NCBI RefSeq assembly: GCF_000208745.1
Contig: NC_030850.1
Span: forward strand, 10,503,165-10,567,164
Length of the DNA: 64,000 bases
Direction of reading: 5' to 3'
From: Theobroma cacao
Lineage: Eukaryota > Streptophyta > Magnoliopsida > Malvales > Malvaceae
Of the stretch, positions 1 through 12,360 are shown piece by piece (within the stretch, counting starts at the first letter, position 1; each line of letters starts with the position of its first letter). Below the pieces are notes generated by a model. The model was not told the origin of the DNA and did not search any database. It was given only the letters and a program-made list of their open reading frames with translations. The translations under genes and the position numbers were made by a program.

Positions 1-97
1 AGCCTTGCGGGATTTCGATCGGCATTCGGAGTAATGAGTGCTTATCGGGACGTCGCGACGGTTGTCACTGGCTCGATGGGAGTTTCGGGTCGTGACA
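1..97 (+). mobile_element. 3' terminal fragment of a family-A LTR, cut by window edge
   Basis: The stretch matches the last ~100 bases of the complete family-A LTR that ends at 46496: the same order of landmarks (a 'gccttgcgg' block, a 'gcattcgg' block, 'gttgtcac', then terminal 'gggtcgtgaca'). It stops at the terminal CA, and at base 98 the sequence jumps to an internal part of another family-A LTR, so this copy is nested in that one. GATTA at 98-102 would be the right target duplication, but the left side is outside the window. Confidence 0.7.
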
Positions 98-581
98 GAT
101 TATGTAATCTCACCCCTCTTCCTATCCATTTTTCAAGCTCAGGACAGTTTGTTGATAGTTGATTAAGATGAGAATTAATCTCAGAGTTGCATTCTAGAAA
201 GTAAGGGTTCGTAGCCCTACACCTTCTTGGTCAGTTGGGGGCATACATGTCACTGTAAAAGTAATTTTATACTTCAGTTATCTGATTTAAAGTATGTATG
301 AACATATTTAGCTTTTACACCATGTTTTTGACGAGTTTCGGTATTTTTGAAAAAAATGACTAAAATACCCTTGTGAGATAAAAATAAATTTTCATTATTT
401 TTGGATGGGAAAATGGTCCATATCGTTTCAAAACATGATTTTAGTTATTGTCAATCACAGGGGAGGTAAGAAAACTAATACGAAAGCTTTGCGAGGTTTT
501 GGTCAGCATTCGGGGTAAAGAATGTCTGACGAGACTTCGCGGTGGTTGTCACGGGCTCGATGGGGGTTCTGGGTCGTGACA
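98..581 (+). mobile_element. Family-A LTR fragment, host of the nested LTR at 1-97
   Basis: From base 98 the sequence follows the last ~480 bases of family-A LTRs (compare 46030-46496): the 'taatctcacccc' block, the 'gtaagggttcgtag' block, a 'gtcactgtaa' block, and the terminal 'gggtcgtgaca' at 571-581. After 581 there is no LTR sequence. No coding capacity. The open frame at 542-934 is a chance low-complexity frame running through the LTR end and a CT-rich tract. Confidence 0.7.
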
Positions 582-1399
582 AGCATTATGAGGCCGCAAC
601 GCCCACTAGAGGTAGGCCCCGACCCTTTCTTTTTTTTTGGCTGTCTGCTTTAGGTAGCCCACTTAAAAAAAAAGAGAAAGAGACCCCCCTTTTATCCCTC
701 CAGCTCACCTACCCTTTCTCTTTAATACAATTTTTTGCACTTCCACTCCTCTCTTCTCAACCATTCCTCTCGTCTTTCTTCTCCTCTTCCCCTTTCCATT
801 ATTTCCCTTTCATAGTTCTTTCTCTAGATCAAGTACCCACACCCATTATATCCTTCCACACTAATTTTCAACACCTATGCACTAAATATCACGTAAGTTT
901 CAATATTTCTTTTCTTTTCTTCTTCTATTTTTAATATTGATGACTTACCTCATATTATTTATTTTGTTGAAAATTTGTGTTGAATATTGATGATTCTTGA
1001 GACATTGTGCTTAATTATTTTATGGGTATGGTAGATTGTTTAGATTTGTGCTTTAAATTTCAAACATAAGTTGAAAGTGGAAAATATGGGTAAGTTTCTT
1101 GATTTTATTTTTTTATGCCTAGTAGTATAATAATATTTTAATTGTAGGATTTTTACTCGATATTATGAGCATTATTTTATGATGAGAGAACATATGAGCT
1201 ACTATTGTTGATGGTCTATTGTGTTTTGTTGGTACTTTTCTTTTCTTTTGGTTGATAATTAATTGTAGGATATTCAAGAATGGCATCTAAATGATCAAGA
1301 CAAAATTCCAATGGTTCGTTTGATCATACTAGACTTGTGTCAGTTGATGCTGTGGCTAGACACGTAAGTTCTCTTGTAAACAAAATTGCAATACCTGAA
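582..1399. other. No gene seen; CT-rich then AT-rich retroelement sequence
   Basis: A pyrimidine-rich tract (about 620-830) is followed by AT-rich sequence. I see no conserved protein, RNA gene or clear repeat. The position between an LTR end and a transposon-associated ORF remnant suggests 5' internal sequence of a decayed element, which is inference only. Confidence 0.4.
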
Positions 1400-2150
1400 T
1401 GAGAATTGGATCAAGGGTTGATTACACACCTTGATCTTCAACCAATGATTGATGGCCGCCACTGGCAAAAATTTTATGCTTTGCCAGAAGTTGCAAGTAT
1501 CCCTCTGGTAAGAGAATTTTATGCTAATGTTGTAAAAGCTACTAATAATTTTGTTTTTGTGTGAGGTAAATTAGTTCTACTATACTCTGTGAGGAGGGGC
1601 TCAATGGCGATTTTTCAATAATGCACCAGTTTCATCCAAAAGGACTGTGATGAAACAAATTTCTAAGATATGGTTATACTTTGTGGCTTCCAAATTACTT
1701 CCTACCACACATACTAGTGATGTCACAAGATCAAGCCATCCTCATTTATTCAATCATGATTGGACGCACAATTGATATTGGTCGCATAGTTTACAAAACC
1801 ATGACTCACACTGCACAATCAAAGTGTGAAGGCTTGTGGTTCCCTTCTCTAATTACAGCTATGTGCAAACAAGCTGGTGTACATTGGGATGCTAGTGAGG
1901 AGCTGTTACATCTTAAACTTCCAATTGATCTTAATCTCATCCTCAGACAATCTCAAACTTTTACTGGGGGTAGTTCTTCTTCTACACATCATCTTTCACC
2001 CCTTTGACCAAGACACCAACAGCTGTCAATGACCCAGAGAATTGAGAACCTTGAGCACCTAGTTGAGAATCTTGCACAACAACTTCAACAACACATGACT
2101 TATCAAATCCAATGCAATTAACATATAGATCACATGTTTCGAGCTTATGG
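1400..2150 (+). pseudogene. Decayed plant transposon-associated ORF (PF20167-like)
   Basis: Translating in pieces gives 'GLITHLDLQPMIDGRHW', 'YALPEVASIPLVREFYANVV', and then, in the open part at 1681-2007, 'YSIMIGRTIDIGRIVYKT', 'GLWFPSLITAMCKQAGV' and 'ASEELLHLKLPIDL'. This order of phrases resembles the 'putative plant transposon protein' domain that is common next to plant retroelements. Its function is not established. The frame is interrupted by stops (for example around 1400 and 1563) and there is no complete ORF. The family assignment is from memory of its motifs and has not been searched. Confidence 0.55.
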
Positions 2151-2209
2151 TGTTTTTATGGGAATGGATATGTTTACTCTTCCATCAGCACCTAATCCTC
2201 GTAGAGGTG

Positions 2210-3330
2210 TGTAATGCCCCGTACTTTGCTATGGTGACTAATAAAGCTTATCGGATGCCAATTGAGGTTAATTATAATGTTTAAAAGTGATGAAAGATGA
2301 AAAGAATAGTTTGGGATAAAATATTTTGCACGCGAAGAAATAATAATAAAATAATAATATTTTTATCAAGAAAGAATTTGTGAGATAAAAAGTGATTAGG
2401 AAGTGAATTGAGGCATAATAAGGTATTTTGGGTACCAAGGAGACAAGAGGAAATTTTTGGAATAAAATAATATTAAAACATTAATATTTTATTTAGTGTC
2501 AAAATTTTTCATGAAGGAGGAGTATATGGTCAATCTAAGTGGGGGAGAAGAGGAATGAGAAAATTTTGGAGAAAAATGACGTTAATGGGACCGCGTGTAT
2601 TTATTAAGTAAAGATAGCGTAGGTAAATAAATATTTTAAATATTATGGGGACATCGCGTTGGAGTACAAACTTTATACTTTATTTGTACATGTGTAGAAG
2701 AAGATAATAGAAGGAAATTGGAGTTAAATGAGTGTTGGGAGGACTAAATGAAAGAGGGAAGAAACTTGAAGGGTAAAACAGTAATTTTACACAAAGTTTG
2801 GTCAAAGCTTCCGAAGGAAGCTTTGACTCTCATCCTTATCATCCCAAAACCGTCCTTATCTCCTCCAGCAAGATGTTTCTTCTTCATTCTTGAAGCTTCC
2901 AACGCCATTCTCTCATTCTCCCATAGAAAGTTAATTTTCTTTCATTTGTTTTCCTTGTTTTCTTTTCATTTCCTTTCTCTTCTTGCTTTTTTCTTCTCCC
3001 AACTCCTTGTGCACCAAAGTTACAACTTCTAAACCCAATTTCCAGCACTTCCAAACCCAATGAGAGAAAAAAAAATCTCTCTTTCTTTCCTTTATTTTCT
3101 ATTTCTACTTCACTTTCAACAACACTTGGATTTTTGGCTTCAAATCTTCATTGTCAAGGTTGAAAGGTATATATTTCCAACTTTTGGAATTTTTAAATTT
3201 ATGGTGATATTTTCAGATTTATTCCCTAATTTCTTCAAATTATTTTTCTTGGAAAGATTAGGTTTTTCTGTTGATCTTTATACCTCCAAGCTCATCCAGA
3301 TAACGAAATTTTAAATTGAAGTAGTTGGCC
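2210..3330 (+). mobile_element. Family-B LTR, 5' part
   Basis: It begins with TGTAATGCCCCGTACTTTG at 2210. The next ~360 bases are repeated, diverged, at 4714-5074 (shared blocks 'aatgtttaaaagtgat', 'aaggtattttgggtacca', 'agtggga' before 'gagaaga'). The rest is AT-rich, then CT-rich from about 2860, as in the transcribed leader of plant LTRs. The right end could not be fixed. Open frames at 2748-3032 and 3060-3314 are Phe/Ser/Leu-rich low-complexity frames and I do not call them genes. Confidence 0.5.
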
Positions 3331-3357
3331 AAATGGGTTTGTGAATTAGACTAGAAA

Positions 3358-3413
3358 CTTAGACATATTAACCAAATGCATCATTATGACCTTAGACATA
3401 TTAACCAAATGCA
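3358..3413. repeat. 23-bp direct repeat, two copies
   Basis: The string beginning 'cttagacatattaacc' and ending 'aaatgca' occurs twice with about 10 bases between the copies. It is small, and no function is evident. Confidence 0.6.
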
Positions 3414-3555
3414 AAAACAACATTGAACAGTGAAATAATGCAACAGAAACTATTCATGTCAACTAAACAAAGGAGATCTAAGTTGATTAAATAGTAATGA
3501 AAAAAATCAAACTGATCAATAATTAATTCAAAATCAGGGCAAAATTAGGAAGCAA

Positions 3556-4713
3556 CAAATAACATTACAGAGAAAAAAGAAAGAATTTGTGATGAAAGAC
3601 CTTGAAGAAACAAATTTTTGCTTGAGTCTTCAAATTGAACAATTGAGAAATAGAATTTTTGTCCATCAATCAAATTATAAAACAAAAGTGCTAAAACAAT
3701 TTTATATGGACAAAGCACATTCATTGAGTTTACCAATAGTTGTAAGGTCACTAGATGTGAAAAAAACCCCTTCTGACCTTGTGAGGATGATGAAGAACTT
3801 CTTGGTCCTGAAGTACCATAAATTAGTGTAATGGAAGCACTAATCTATCTTGTTAGTAATGCACGACCTGATCTATCATTTGCTATAATTTTATTAGGAA
3901 AATATAGTTCTTTTTCAACTTGAAGACATTGGAATGAAATTAAACATATGTTTCAATATCTCAGAGGAGCAATGGACATAGGCTTATATTACTCAAATGT
4001 ATCAAAATCAAATTTAATTGGTTATGCAGATGTAGAATATTTATCTGATCCACACAAGACTCGATCCCATACAAGTTATTTCTTCATATGTGGAGGTATG
4101 ACTATTTCATAGTATTTTATAAAACAAACTTTATTTGCTACTTCTTCTAACCTTATAGAAATTTTAGCAATTTATTAGGCAAGTTATGAATGTGTATGGT
4201 TAAAATTTGTAACTCAACATATTTGAGAAACTTGTGGCTTGTCAATTGAGAAGGAACTTCCAACAATGTTAGGTGAGGATAATACCGCTTGCATAACACA
4301 ATTAAAGGAAGGATATATTAAAGGCAATAGATTAAAACATATTTCATCAAAATTCTTATTTAGTTATGATCTCCAAGAAAAGGTTGATACTATTGCTCAA
4401 CAAATTCGTTAAAGTGAAATCTAGCATATTTATTCACCAAAGCCCTTCCTACTGCAATATTTGAAAAGATGGTACAAAAGATTGAAATGCTCTATTTTAA
4501 AGATTTTAAATAATGTATTTCTTAGGAGGAGTAAAATACGTAATGCACTCTTTTCCTTCATCAAGGTTTTTCTCATTGGGTTTTTCTTGATAAGAATTTT
4601 AATGAGGTGAAATTTCAAAAGCATATTTTTGAAAAGAATTATGTATTCTTTTTCCTTCACTCAGATTTTTCTCCATGATATTTTTTCCTAGTAAAGTTTT
4701 AACGAAGTATATT
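3556..4713 (+). pseudogene. Decayed Ty1/Copia pol: end of RT and RNase H
   Basis: The open part 3589-3831 reads 'KDLEETNFCLSLQIEQL' and 'FVHQSNYKTKVLKQFYMDK', a Copia reverse-transcriptase tail. After a stop it continues with 'EALIYLVSNARPDLSFA', 'HMFQYLRGAMDIGLYYS', 'GYADVEYLSDPHKTRS' (RNase H region), and 'EDNTACITQLKEGYIKG' followed by 'KHISSKFLFSYDLQE', the usual Copia RNase H end. Many stops and small indels show it is dead. It stops abruptly at 4713, where a long LTR is inserted, and its 3' end resumes at 11084. Confidence 0.8.
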
Positions 4714-5074
4714 TGAAATACCTCATACTTTGATATGGTGATAAATAAAGTTGATTGAATGCAAATTGAGGTCAATTAAAATGTTTAAAAGTGATAAAAG
4801 ATGAAAGGAGTAGTTTAGGATAAAATATTTCGAAAGTGAGAAAGTAACAATAAAATAATAATAATTTTATCGAAGGAGAATTTGTGAGATAAAAGGTGAT
4901 TCGGAAGTCAAGTGAGGCGTAATAAGGTATTTTGGGTACCAAAGAGACAAGATAAAATTTTTAGAATAAAATAATATTTTATTAATAAAATAATATTAAA
5001 ATATTAATATTTAGTCGGATATCGAAATCAGTCATGAAGAAAGATCATATGGTTGATCCAAGTGGGAGAGAAGA
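4714..5074 (+). mobile_element. Family-B LTR start at left end of the Copia-interrupting insertion
   Basis: It starts with TGAAATACC at 4714 and follows the family-B LTR at 2210 for ~360 bases, then switches to the start of a family-A LTR at 5075. The five bases before it (ATATT, 4709-4713) match those after 11078 (ATATT, 11079-11083). Copia sequence lies on both sides, so 4714-11078 behaves as one inserted block. Confidence 0.55.
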
Positions 5075-5400
5075 TGACAAGCCCGACTCTATAAAAATAT
5101 TTGTCATGACATACATGTGATGGATAGCATGTTTACATGCTAAGAGAGTCTCGAAAAATTTACAAAAAAGTCAGTATTGTACCTAGACGTACAACAAAAT
5201 TGATTTAAGTCTCGAATTAGATCAAATAGAGAATTCATGATGAAATTAAGAATTTTAAAGTCCCAAAATGGTTTAATATGGTGATTCGGAGTTCGAGGAT
5301 CAATTTGAAGTCAAACCGAAATTTTCGCTATCTAGGGGCAAAATGATCATTTGCCACCTGGGGACAAAATGAGAATTTTAGAAAAGATTTTTTTGGCCCC

Positions 5401-5460
5401 ATTTGACTTATTGGAGTATAATTTGACTTATTGGAGTATAATTTGACTTATTGGAGTAGG
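5401..5460. repeat. Three tandem copies of a 20-bp unit inside the LTR
   Basis: The unit 'atttgacttattggagtata' occurs three times head to tail, exactly 20 bases apart. Only the last two bases of the third copy differ. The corresponding part of the solo LTR at ~44090 has a single related unit, so this is a local expansion. Confidence 0.95.
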
Positions 5461-6142
5461 ATTTGAGGTTTAGAAGTGAAAATTTTGAATTTCGGTATAA
5501 TTTAGAGTAAAAGGGTAAAATGGTAATTTTACCACCAGGGGCAAATTTGTAATTTTCCACCACCAGGACATTTTTCCAGCACATGGTCTTCCTTTATCCT
5601 CATTTTGACCATTGACTAATTGTGTGGTGGAGATAAAAAGGATTAAAATTTTAAAATTTTAAAAATGGATCAATAAGAAAATGTCATGTGTCATACCTTT
5701 ATTGTTTTATTGTTTCTTTATAAAAAGGCATAAAATCAGCCCATTTTCTTCATATGGCCTGCCAAGCAAGGAAGAGAGAGAAAGAGAGGAAGAACAAAGG
5801 GAAAAACAAGAAAACCTAGGTGAAAATTCAAAGAAAAAGTGAAGAAATCAAGGAAACAAGCTAGGTAAGTTAGAATTTCTTTAGTTCTCCTTGATACCTA
5901 GCTTACCCATGCTTTTGTTCATGATTTTCATGGTTGAATATTGAGTTATTATGATGAATTCAATTCTGAAAAATGGGTTAGAAGAGAGAAAATTGTTAGA
6001 TTAATTTGATTTTAAGTTCTGTTAGTGTTTTAAGTTAGTTTAGTATATTTAGAAACAAAACAACAAAAAAAAAATTTATTTTCTCCCACAACCCTTAGTG
6101 GCCGAATTTACCATGTGTTGAGTGAGGATGAATTTGATTTTC

Positions 6143-8317
6143 TATCACGACCCGGAACTCCTATCAGGCCCGTGACAACGGCCGCGACGTCCCGATAAGC
6201 ACTCATTACCCCGAATGCCGATCGAAACCCCGCAAGGCTTAGTATCAACTTCCGCATCTCCCCGGTGAGTGACAGTTATTAAATATTGCATTTCAAGAAA
6301 TCATAAGTTGTTTCCAACTCAAAACAATAAAATATTATTTTCTAGCTCACATGGGCATTTTCGTCATTTTTTTTTTAAATTTCGAAATCCGTAAAAATGT
6401 AATATGTAAGTGGAAACACATATTTCATCATTTAAATTAAATTTTGAAGTCTAAAACATTCGTTTAAAGTAAAATTATAGCTATTTGAATATAATAAAAA
6501 CATTAAATAAAATATTCTATTTTCTTAAAACACAATATTTTCAAAGTCTTCCTAAAATAACTTTTGTAGTGTAAGAGTAAAATAAATTTATTCATATAGT
6601 AATAAAGATAATTAAAGTATGAAATTTTATTTACAGTGGCACGTGAGCCCCTAACTAACCAAGAAGGTGTAGAGCTACGAACCCTTACTTCCTATGATGC
6701 AACTTCGAGATTAATTCTCGTCTTAATCAACTATCAACAAACTGTCCTAAGCCTGAAAAATGGATAGGAAGAGGGGTGAGATTATGATTACATAATCCCA
6801 GCGAGTAAACAATTACCATCAAAAGCATCTAAAGCTGAGTAGATGGAGACAATATAAAAACGTTATATCTCAATAATGTTCATAACACAAAATTCGTTTC
6901 AATCTATACCAAATAATTTCTTTTCATCAAAATTTTCCGGCTTATGAATTTCTTAAACTTGGCCCATGCCAGAATCATTCTCGCGGGTACCTTCGTCAAG
7001 GTATCCCACTGAGATCGCCAAGGCTGTTCAATGACCCATACCCATAAACATGTTTTCACATCTGACATACAGCCATTCCTTGGCGTTGGCTGAGTCTCAC
7101 TCTTACGTGGTGGCCCGAACGTGAGGTGCACTCAAATCATACCTCAGGAGATACTTCACCCAACATCTCCCCTCGGAGGTAAATATATAATTGAGTTACC
7201 GTGCTCCTCTCATAGGCAGTCCACGGAAACCCCCACCACTGTAATGACCGTTTAGTATACCACTAGACCCATAAAATTTTCAGTAGCATAATATGGCGAA
7301 TAAAATTTAATCTAGTCTACCGAGACCAATCCAAAACTATTCATATATTTCATGCCAACCTCAAAAATTTAGCCATCATGCTACCATAGTGTCATAAGCC
7401 ACAATTTCAATAACATATAAAATCATAAATTTCAACACAGTCTCCATATACTCAATTTTCCCAAAACAATATTAGTTTTCAAAACCAGTATAAATCTCAT
7501 TTTTATTAAAAAACATTTTAATTGAAAAATATAATATTTTATAATTTAAACTCACCATTCAATAAAAGCATCAAACAAGTATAATTACTCTATATATTTA
7601 AGACGATAAATTATCCACTCACAATTCTAGAAGACGATGTACTCCTAATCCCAGTCTTCAAGCATAATCTCTGTACTTTTACCAGTGTAATTTGCTCACC
7701 ATCTATTCACAATGTACAATACATAAATCACCACATCAATGCTTGACCATTATAAAATCAATTCAGGCTCTGTATATATGCATGATATGATATACAACTT
7801 ATCCGACTACTGCTTAAATGCGGTGCTGACCTAATTCGGCCTATTACCCGATTAAATCGATATACGCGTCCGTTTAAACTTCAAATTAATTTTTTTTCAG
7901 TTTTTATACCTCAATTGCACCCAAATTGACTTAATGTCCCTCAGTGTGGTGCAAATTATCAGTCTCGATAGGAAATTACGAAAATACCCCTAATGGGTAA
8001 AAATTCATATTTTTGCTCCGAAAATTTCCATTATTTTTCTAGGCTCTTAATTCATCATTATTCATCATAATTCCTCAAATAAATATCAAGATCAGCAGCC
8101 AATATTCCCCTAAAAAATTTGGCCAATAATGGTAATGGAGGAAAATGAATTATTTTCTTGTTGTTTTGTTTCTAAATATGCTAAACTAACTTAAAACACT
8201 AACATAGTTTAAAATCAAATTAATCTAACAACTTTCTCTCTCTAAACCCATATGATCAGATTTGAATCCATCATCAAAACACATAATTTAACCATGGAAA
8301 ATAAGGAGAAATGCATG
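6143..8317 (-). mobile_element. Family-A LTR nested on the minus strand, running into the gap
   Basis: It begins with 'tatcacgacccgg', the reverse complement of the family-A 3' end. It continues in reverse order with the landmarks of the complete LTR ('taatcccagcgagt', 'ggcgttggctgagt', 'cgtggtggcccg', 'ctctctctaaaccc') up to the Ns. Its own start, and hence its left-hand target duplication partner, is hidden in the gap. The open frame at 6904-7131 is part of this LTR and not a gene. Confidence 0.75.
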
Positions 8318-9207
8318 NNNNNNNNNNNNNNNNNNNNNNNNNNNNNNNNNNNNNNNNNNNNNNNNNNNNNNNNNNNNNNNNNNNNNNNNNNNNNNNNNNN
8401 NNNNNNNNNNNNNNNNNNNNNNNNNNNNNNNNNNNNNNNNNNNNNNNNNNNNNNNNNNNNNNNNNNNNNNNNNNNNNNNNNNNNNNNNNNNNNNNNNNNN
8501 NNNNNNNNNNNNNNNNNNNNNNNNNNNNNNNNNNNNNNNNNNNNNNNNNNNNNNNNNNNNNNNNNNNNNNNNNNNNNNNNNNNNNNNNNNNNNNNNNNNN
8601 NNNNNNNNNNNNNNNNNNNNNNNNNNNNNNNNNNNNNNNNNNNNNNNNNNNNNNNNNNNNNNNNNNNNNNNNNNNNNNNNNNNNNNNNNNNNNNNNNNNN
8701 NNNNNNNNNNNNNNNNNNNNNNNNNNNNNNNNNNNNNNNNNNNNNNNNNNNNNNNNNNNNNNNNNNNNNNNNNNNNNNNNNNNNNNNNNNNNNNNNNNNN
8801 NNNNNNNNNNNNNNNNNNNNNNNNNNNNNNNNNNNNNNNNNNNNNNNNNNNNNNNNNNNNNNNNNNNNNNNNNNNNNNNNNNNNNNNNNNNNNNNNNNNN
8901 NNNNNNNNNNNNNNNNNNNNNNNNNNNNNNNNNNNNNNNNNNNNNNNNNNNNNNNNNNNNNNNNNNNNNNNNNNNNNNNNNNNNNNNNNNNNNNNNNNNN
9001 NNNNNNNNNNNNNNNNNNNNNNNNNNNNNNNNNNNNNNNNNNNNNNNNNNNNNNNNNNNNNNNNNNNNNNNNNNNNNNNNNNNNNNNNNNNNNNNNNNNN
9101 NNNNNNNNNNNNNNNNNNNNNNNNNNNNNNNNNNNNNNNNNNNNNNNNNNNNNNNNNNNNNNNNNNNNNNNNNNNNNNNNNNNNNNNNNNNNNNNNNNNN
9201 NNNNNNN
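8318..9207. other. Assembly gap, 890 Ns
   Basis: A run of N. By alignment with the solo LTR at 43769 it should contain the first few hundred bases of the minus-strand LTR plus a short stretch of the interrupted plus-strand LTR. Open frames drawn across it are artefacts of translating N. Confidence 1.
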
Positions 9208-11083
9208 GAGCAAAAATATGAATTTTTACCCACTAGGGGTATTTTCATAATTTGCTATCGGGATTGATAAATTGAATCTCATTCACAGTCACTAAGGTAA
9301 TTTAAGTATAATTGGAGTGTAGAAAGTGAGAAGAATTGATTTGGAGTTAAATTGGAGATAATAGGCCGAATTAGGTCAGCACTGCATTTAAGCGATAGTC
9401 GGATAAGTTGTATATCATATCATGCATATATACCGAGCCTAAATTGATTTTATAATAGTCAAGTATTGATGTGGTGAATTATGTATTGTACATTATGGAT
9501 AGGTGGTGAGCAAAGTACACTGGTAAAAGTACAAAGATTGTGCTTGGAGACTGGGATTAGGAGTACATCGACTCCTAGAACTGTGAGTGAACTTATTATC
9601 GTCTTAATTATCTAGAGTAGTTTTATACAATTGTGTGATTTTATGGAAAATGAGTTTAAATGGTAAATTGCTATGTTTTAAGAGAAATTGTGATTTTATA
9701 AAATGATTTTATAAATTTTCTGAAAATTGAATACTGGTTTTGAAATAGAGTAATTGGAGACTGCCTGCTTGTGATGCAAATTTATGGTTTTGAATTGAAT
9801 GACTTATGACAATAAATGAGCATGAATGGCTAAACTAATTTTGGTGTTAGAATTATTTATACTGTGTATTCAGTCTTGAGAGGCTAGGTTGCAATAAATT
9901 GCCATGTCATGCTAAAATGAATTTTATTGATTGGTAGATTATATATTAATTATTCACTGCAGAGGGGGTTCCGTGGATCAGCCTATTAGAAGGGCACGGT
10001 AAACTCCAGTATATTCTTACCCCGAACGGAGAGGCGCGTAGGGTATCTCCTAGGGTAAAGCTTAGGGTTCACTTCATGCTAAACCACCACGTGAAGGAGA
10101 ACTCAGCCAACGCCAAGGAATGGCTGTATTTTCTCAAACTAAAAATATATTTTAAGTGTATACGAAATTTTAACAGTCTTGACGGGCTCGGTTGGATGCC
10201 CTGCGCAAGGTATCACCGAGTATGAGTTTTGGCACGAGCCAAAGTTTTAAGGAATTCATAAGCCAAGTTGATTTCTCGATTTAGATGGATTGATTTTATT
10301 TGGTTGAAATGAGTTGAAAGGTAATGAAACTACAATATGATGACTTATTTTAATTGTCTCCATTTACTCGACTTTAGTAGTTTAGATGGTATCTGTTTAC
10401 TCACTAGGATTTTATAATCTCACCACCCTCATTTCCTCACATTTCAGGCTCGAGGAATTCCATAGTTAGCTGACTTTAACCAGGACCTTCATTGGGACTC
10501 GAATCGGTAAAAGCTGTAGGTTTCCAGCTTCCGATGCATTTTGGTTAGATGTGGGCCCACGTGTCACTGTAAAAGAAATTTTATGCTTTGGTTATTTGCT
10601 TTATAGTATATATGAATATAATTAACTTTTATGCTATAAGAATTATATACCGATAGTTTTACGAAAATTATTTTATAAGAAAATAGTTATTTATTGAATA
10701 TTTTTATTATATTCAAATGGTCAAATTTTCATTTCAAATGAACGTTTTAGATACTTAATTTATTTTTAAATCATTAAATATATATTTTTTGCTTACCTAC
10801 TACATTTTTAGCAAGTTTTGAGATTTTTAAAAAAATAAAAAATAAAAATAAAATGACGAAAATGCCCTTGTGAACCAGAAAACAAAATGTTATGTTCTGA
10901 TTTGGAAATGATTTGTAATCCTTTGAATTGTGATATTTGATAACTATTGCTTATCGGGGAAGTGCGAAAGCTGATACGAGAGCCTTGCGGGGTTTCGATC
11001 GACATTCGGGGTGAAGAATGTTTGTCGAGGCCTCGCGGCGGTTGTCACGGGCCCGATGGGGAGTTCCGGGTCGTGAAAATATT

Positions 11084-11420
11084 CTTAATAGAATGGATAT
11101 TCAAGGGAGAGTATTATGAATGTATGTGTGAATATCTATTTTCTTATGTATATCTAGATTTAGATGTAAATTAGATTAAATTAAGATTAAGATTTAATCC
11201 ATCTATCTAATCTCTTAGAATTATCTTTATTTTATAAATTCAATCTAAATAAGAGATTATTAGTCTATAAATGGCCCCCTCATTTTATTTGTAAATACAA
11301 TAAAATCTTCTTACTCCCCTCTAAATACTTTCTGTATAGTTATTATCTTTCTTTTATAGTTGTTCTTTCACTTTATATTTCATAATATTTTTATTTTAAA
11401 AAAAATTTATTTACATTTAT
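11084..11420 (+). mobile_element. 3' end and start of 3' LTR of the split Copia element
   Basis: Copia sequence resumes immediately after the inserted LTR block. A purine tract 'aagggagag' (about 11103-11111) followed by 'tattatgaatg' looks like a polypurine tract and an LTR start whose TG has become TA. A promoter-like 'tctataaatggcccc' lies near 11273, and the sequence after it resembles a short Copia LTR with R/U5. This is the continuation of the pol remnant at 3556-4713. Confidence 0.6.
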
Positions 11421-11539
11421 TGTCAAGTCTCTAAAAGTTTTAAATTTAATTTTTAATGGAGTGGCACTATCTCATGATCTGATGGTGTATTTACATTTGT
11501 TTTCATTTATTTTCAAGTCTCTAAAAATTAGTAATTTTT

Positions 11540-12360
11540 AAAGTTTTAAATATAAGGTGTTATATTTGATACATTGATAGTGTATAGTTTCTATAAACTA
11601 TCAGGACATCAGATGGTACCACCTGATTAAAAAATAAATTTAAATTTTTGAGTGACTTAAAAATAAATATTACTAATTTTCTTAATTTTTTTAAAAAAGA
11701 TAAACAATTTTTTCTCTCTCCAATTCTCTCTTCTCCAATCTCTTCCTCCTTTTCCCTTGACGATAATAGATCCAAAAAGAAAAGAAAAAAAAATTGTAAA
11801 TAACTTTGATAGAAAGATAGATGATAATTGAAGAAGTGGGGTTGATTTTTTCTTTGTAATCAGGGTTCATTTGGGATTGATCAGAATCTAAAATCGAGAT
11901 GCATATCCATTGCCCAAGCAAACTTTGCCAGAAGAGACTTGTTGAAGATCTGAAATTAAGCTTGTAGCTTGGGCCACGGAATCATTAACATGTACCTCTA
12001 TTTCGTCCTCTCTGCCCATGGTGTCAAGTTTGGACCCAAGTCTTTGTTAATAAAATAAGAAATTTGAAATGTTGAAAAAAGAAAACGGGTAAACCAAGAA
12101 AAGAGTGAAATAAATATTATTTTCAAGAATCAAAATTAAGAATTTAAGGTTCTGGATTTCTTCTTGTTAAGGAAAGGAGAACATGAGAAGAATAATAGGA
12201 GATTGGCAGAGGAGTTAGAGAGAAAAAGAAAATTGTTTTTATTTTTTAAAAAATAATTATTATTATTTTTAAATTCTTTAAATATTTAAATTTATTTATT
12301 AGTAAGGAAACATCATTTGATACTTGTCAGTGTATTTATTGAAATGATGGCACCTCAGTT
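11540..12360. mobile_element. Inverted-repeat (MITE-like) element, boundaries approximate
   Basis: The left part ('ttgatacattgatagtgtat', 'aataaatttaaat', then 'aaacaattttttctctctcc') is mirrored by the reverse complement of the right part (a 'gagagaaaaagaaaattgttt' block near 12220, 'aaatttatttatt', then 'tgatacttgtcagtgtat' near 12317). Arms are ~150 bases and diverged. The middle has no coding frame of note. I could not define the ends or a target duplication. Confidence 0.5.

Larger units (their letters stand above)
5075..11078 (+). mobile_element. Family-A LTR, interrupted by a nested LTR and the assembly gap
   Basis: The parts 5075-6142 and 9208-11078 align in order with the complete family-A LTR at 43769-46496. 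The start 'tgacaagccc' matches 'tgtcaaaccc', and the end 'gggtcgtgaaa' matches 'gggtcgtgaca'. The middle is occupied by an opposite-strand LTR (6143 onward) and 890 Ns. The final CA has become AA. No coding sequence. ATATT follows immediately at 11079-11083. Confidence 0.7.

Noticed and set aside
542..934. 130-codon open frame
   Set aside because: Starts in an LTR end and runs into a CT-rich tract. Phe/Ser/Pro-rich, with no domain.
8242..9267. Open frames of >300 codons on both strands across 8318-9207
   Set aside because: They consist almost wholly of untranslated Ns in the assembly gap.
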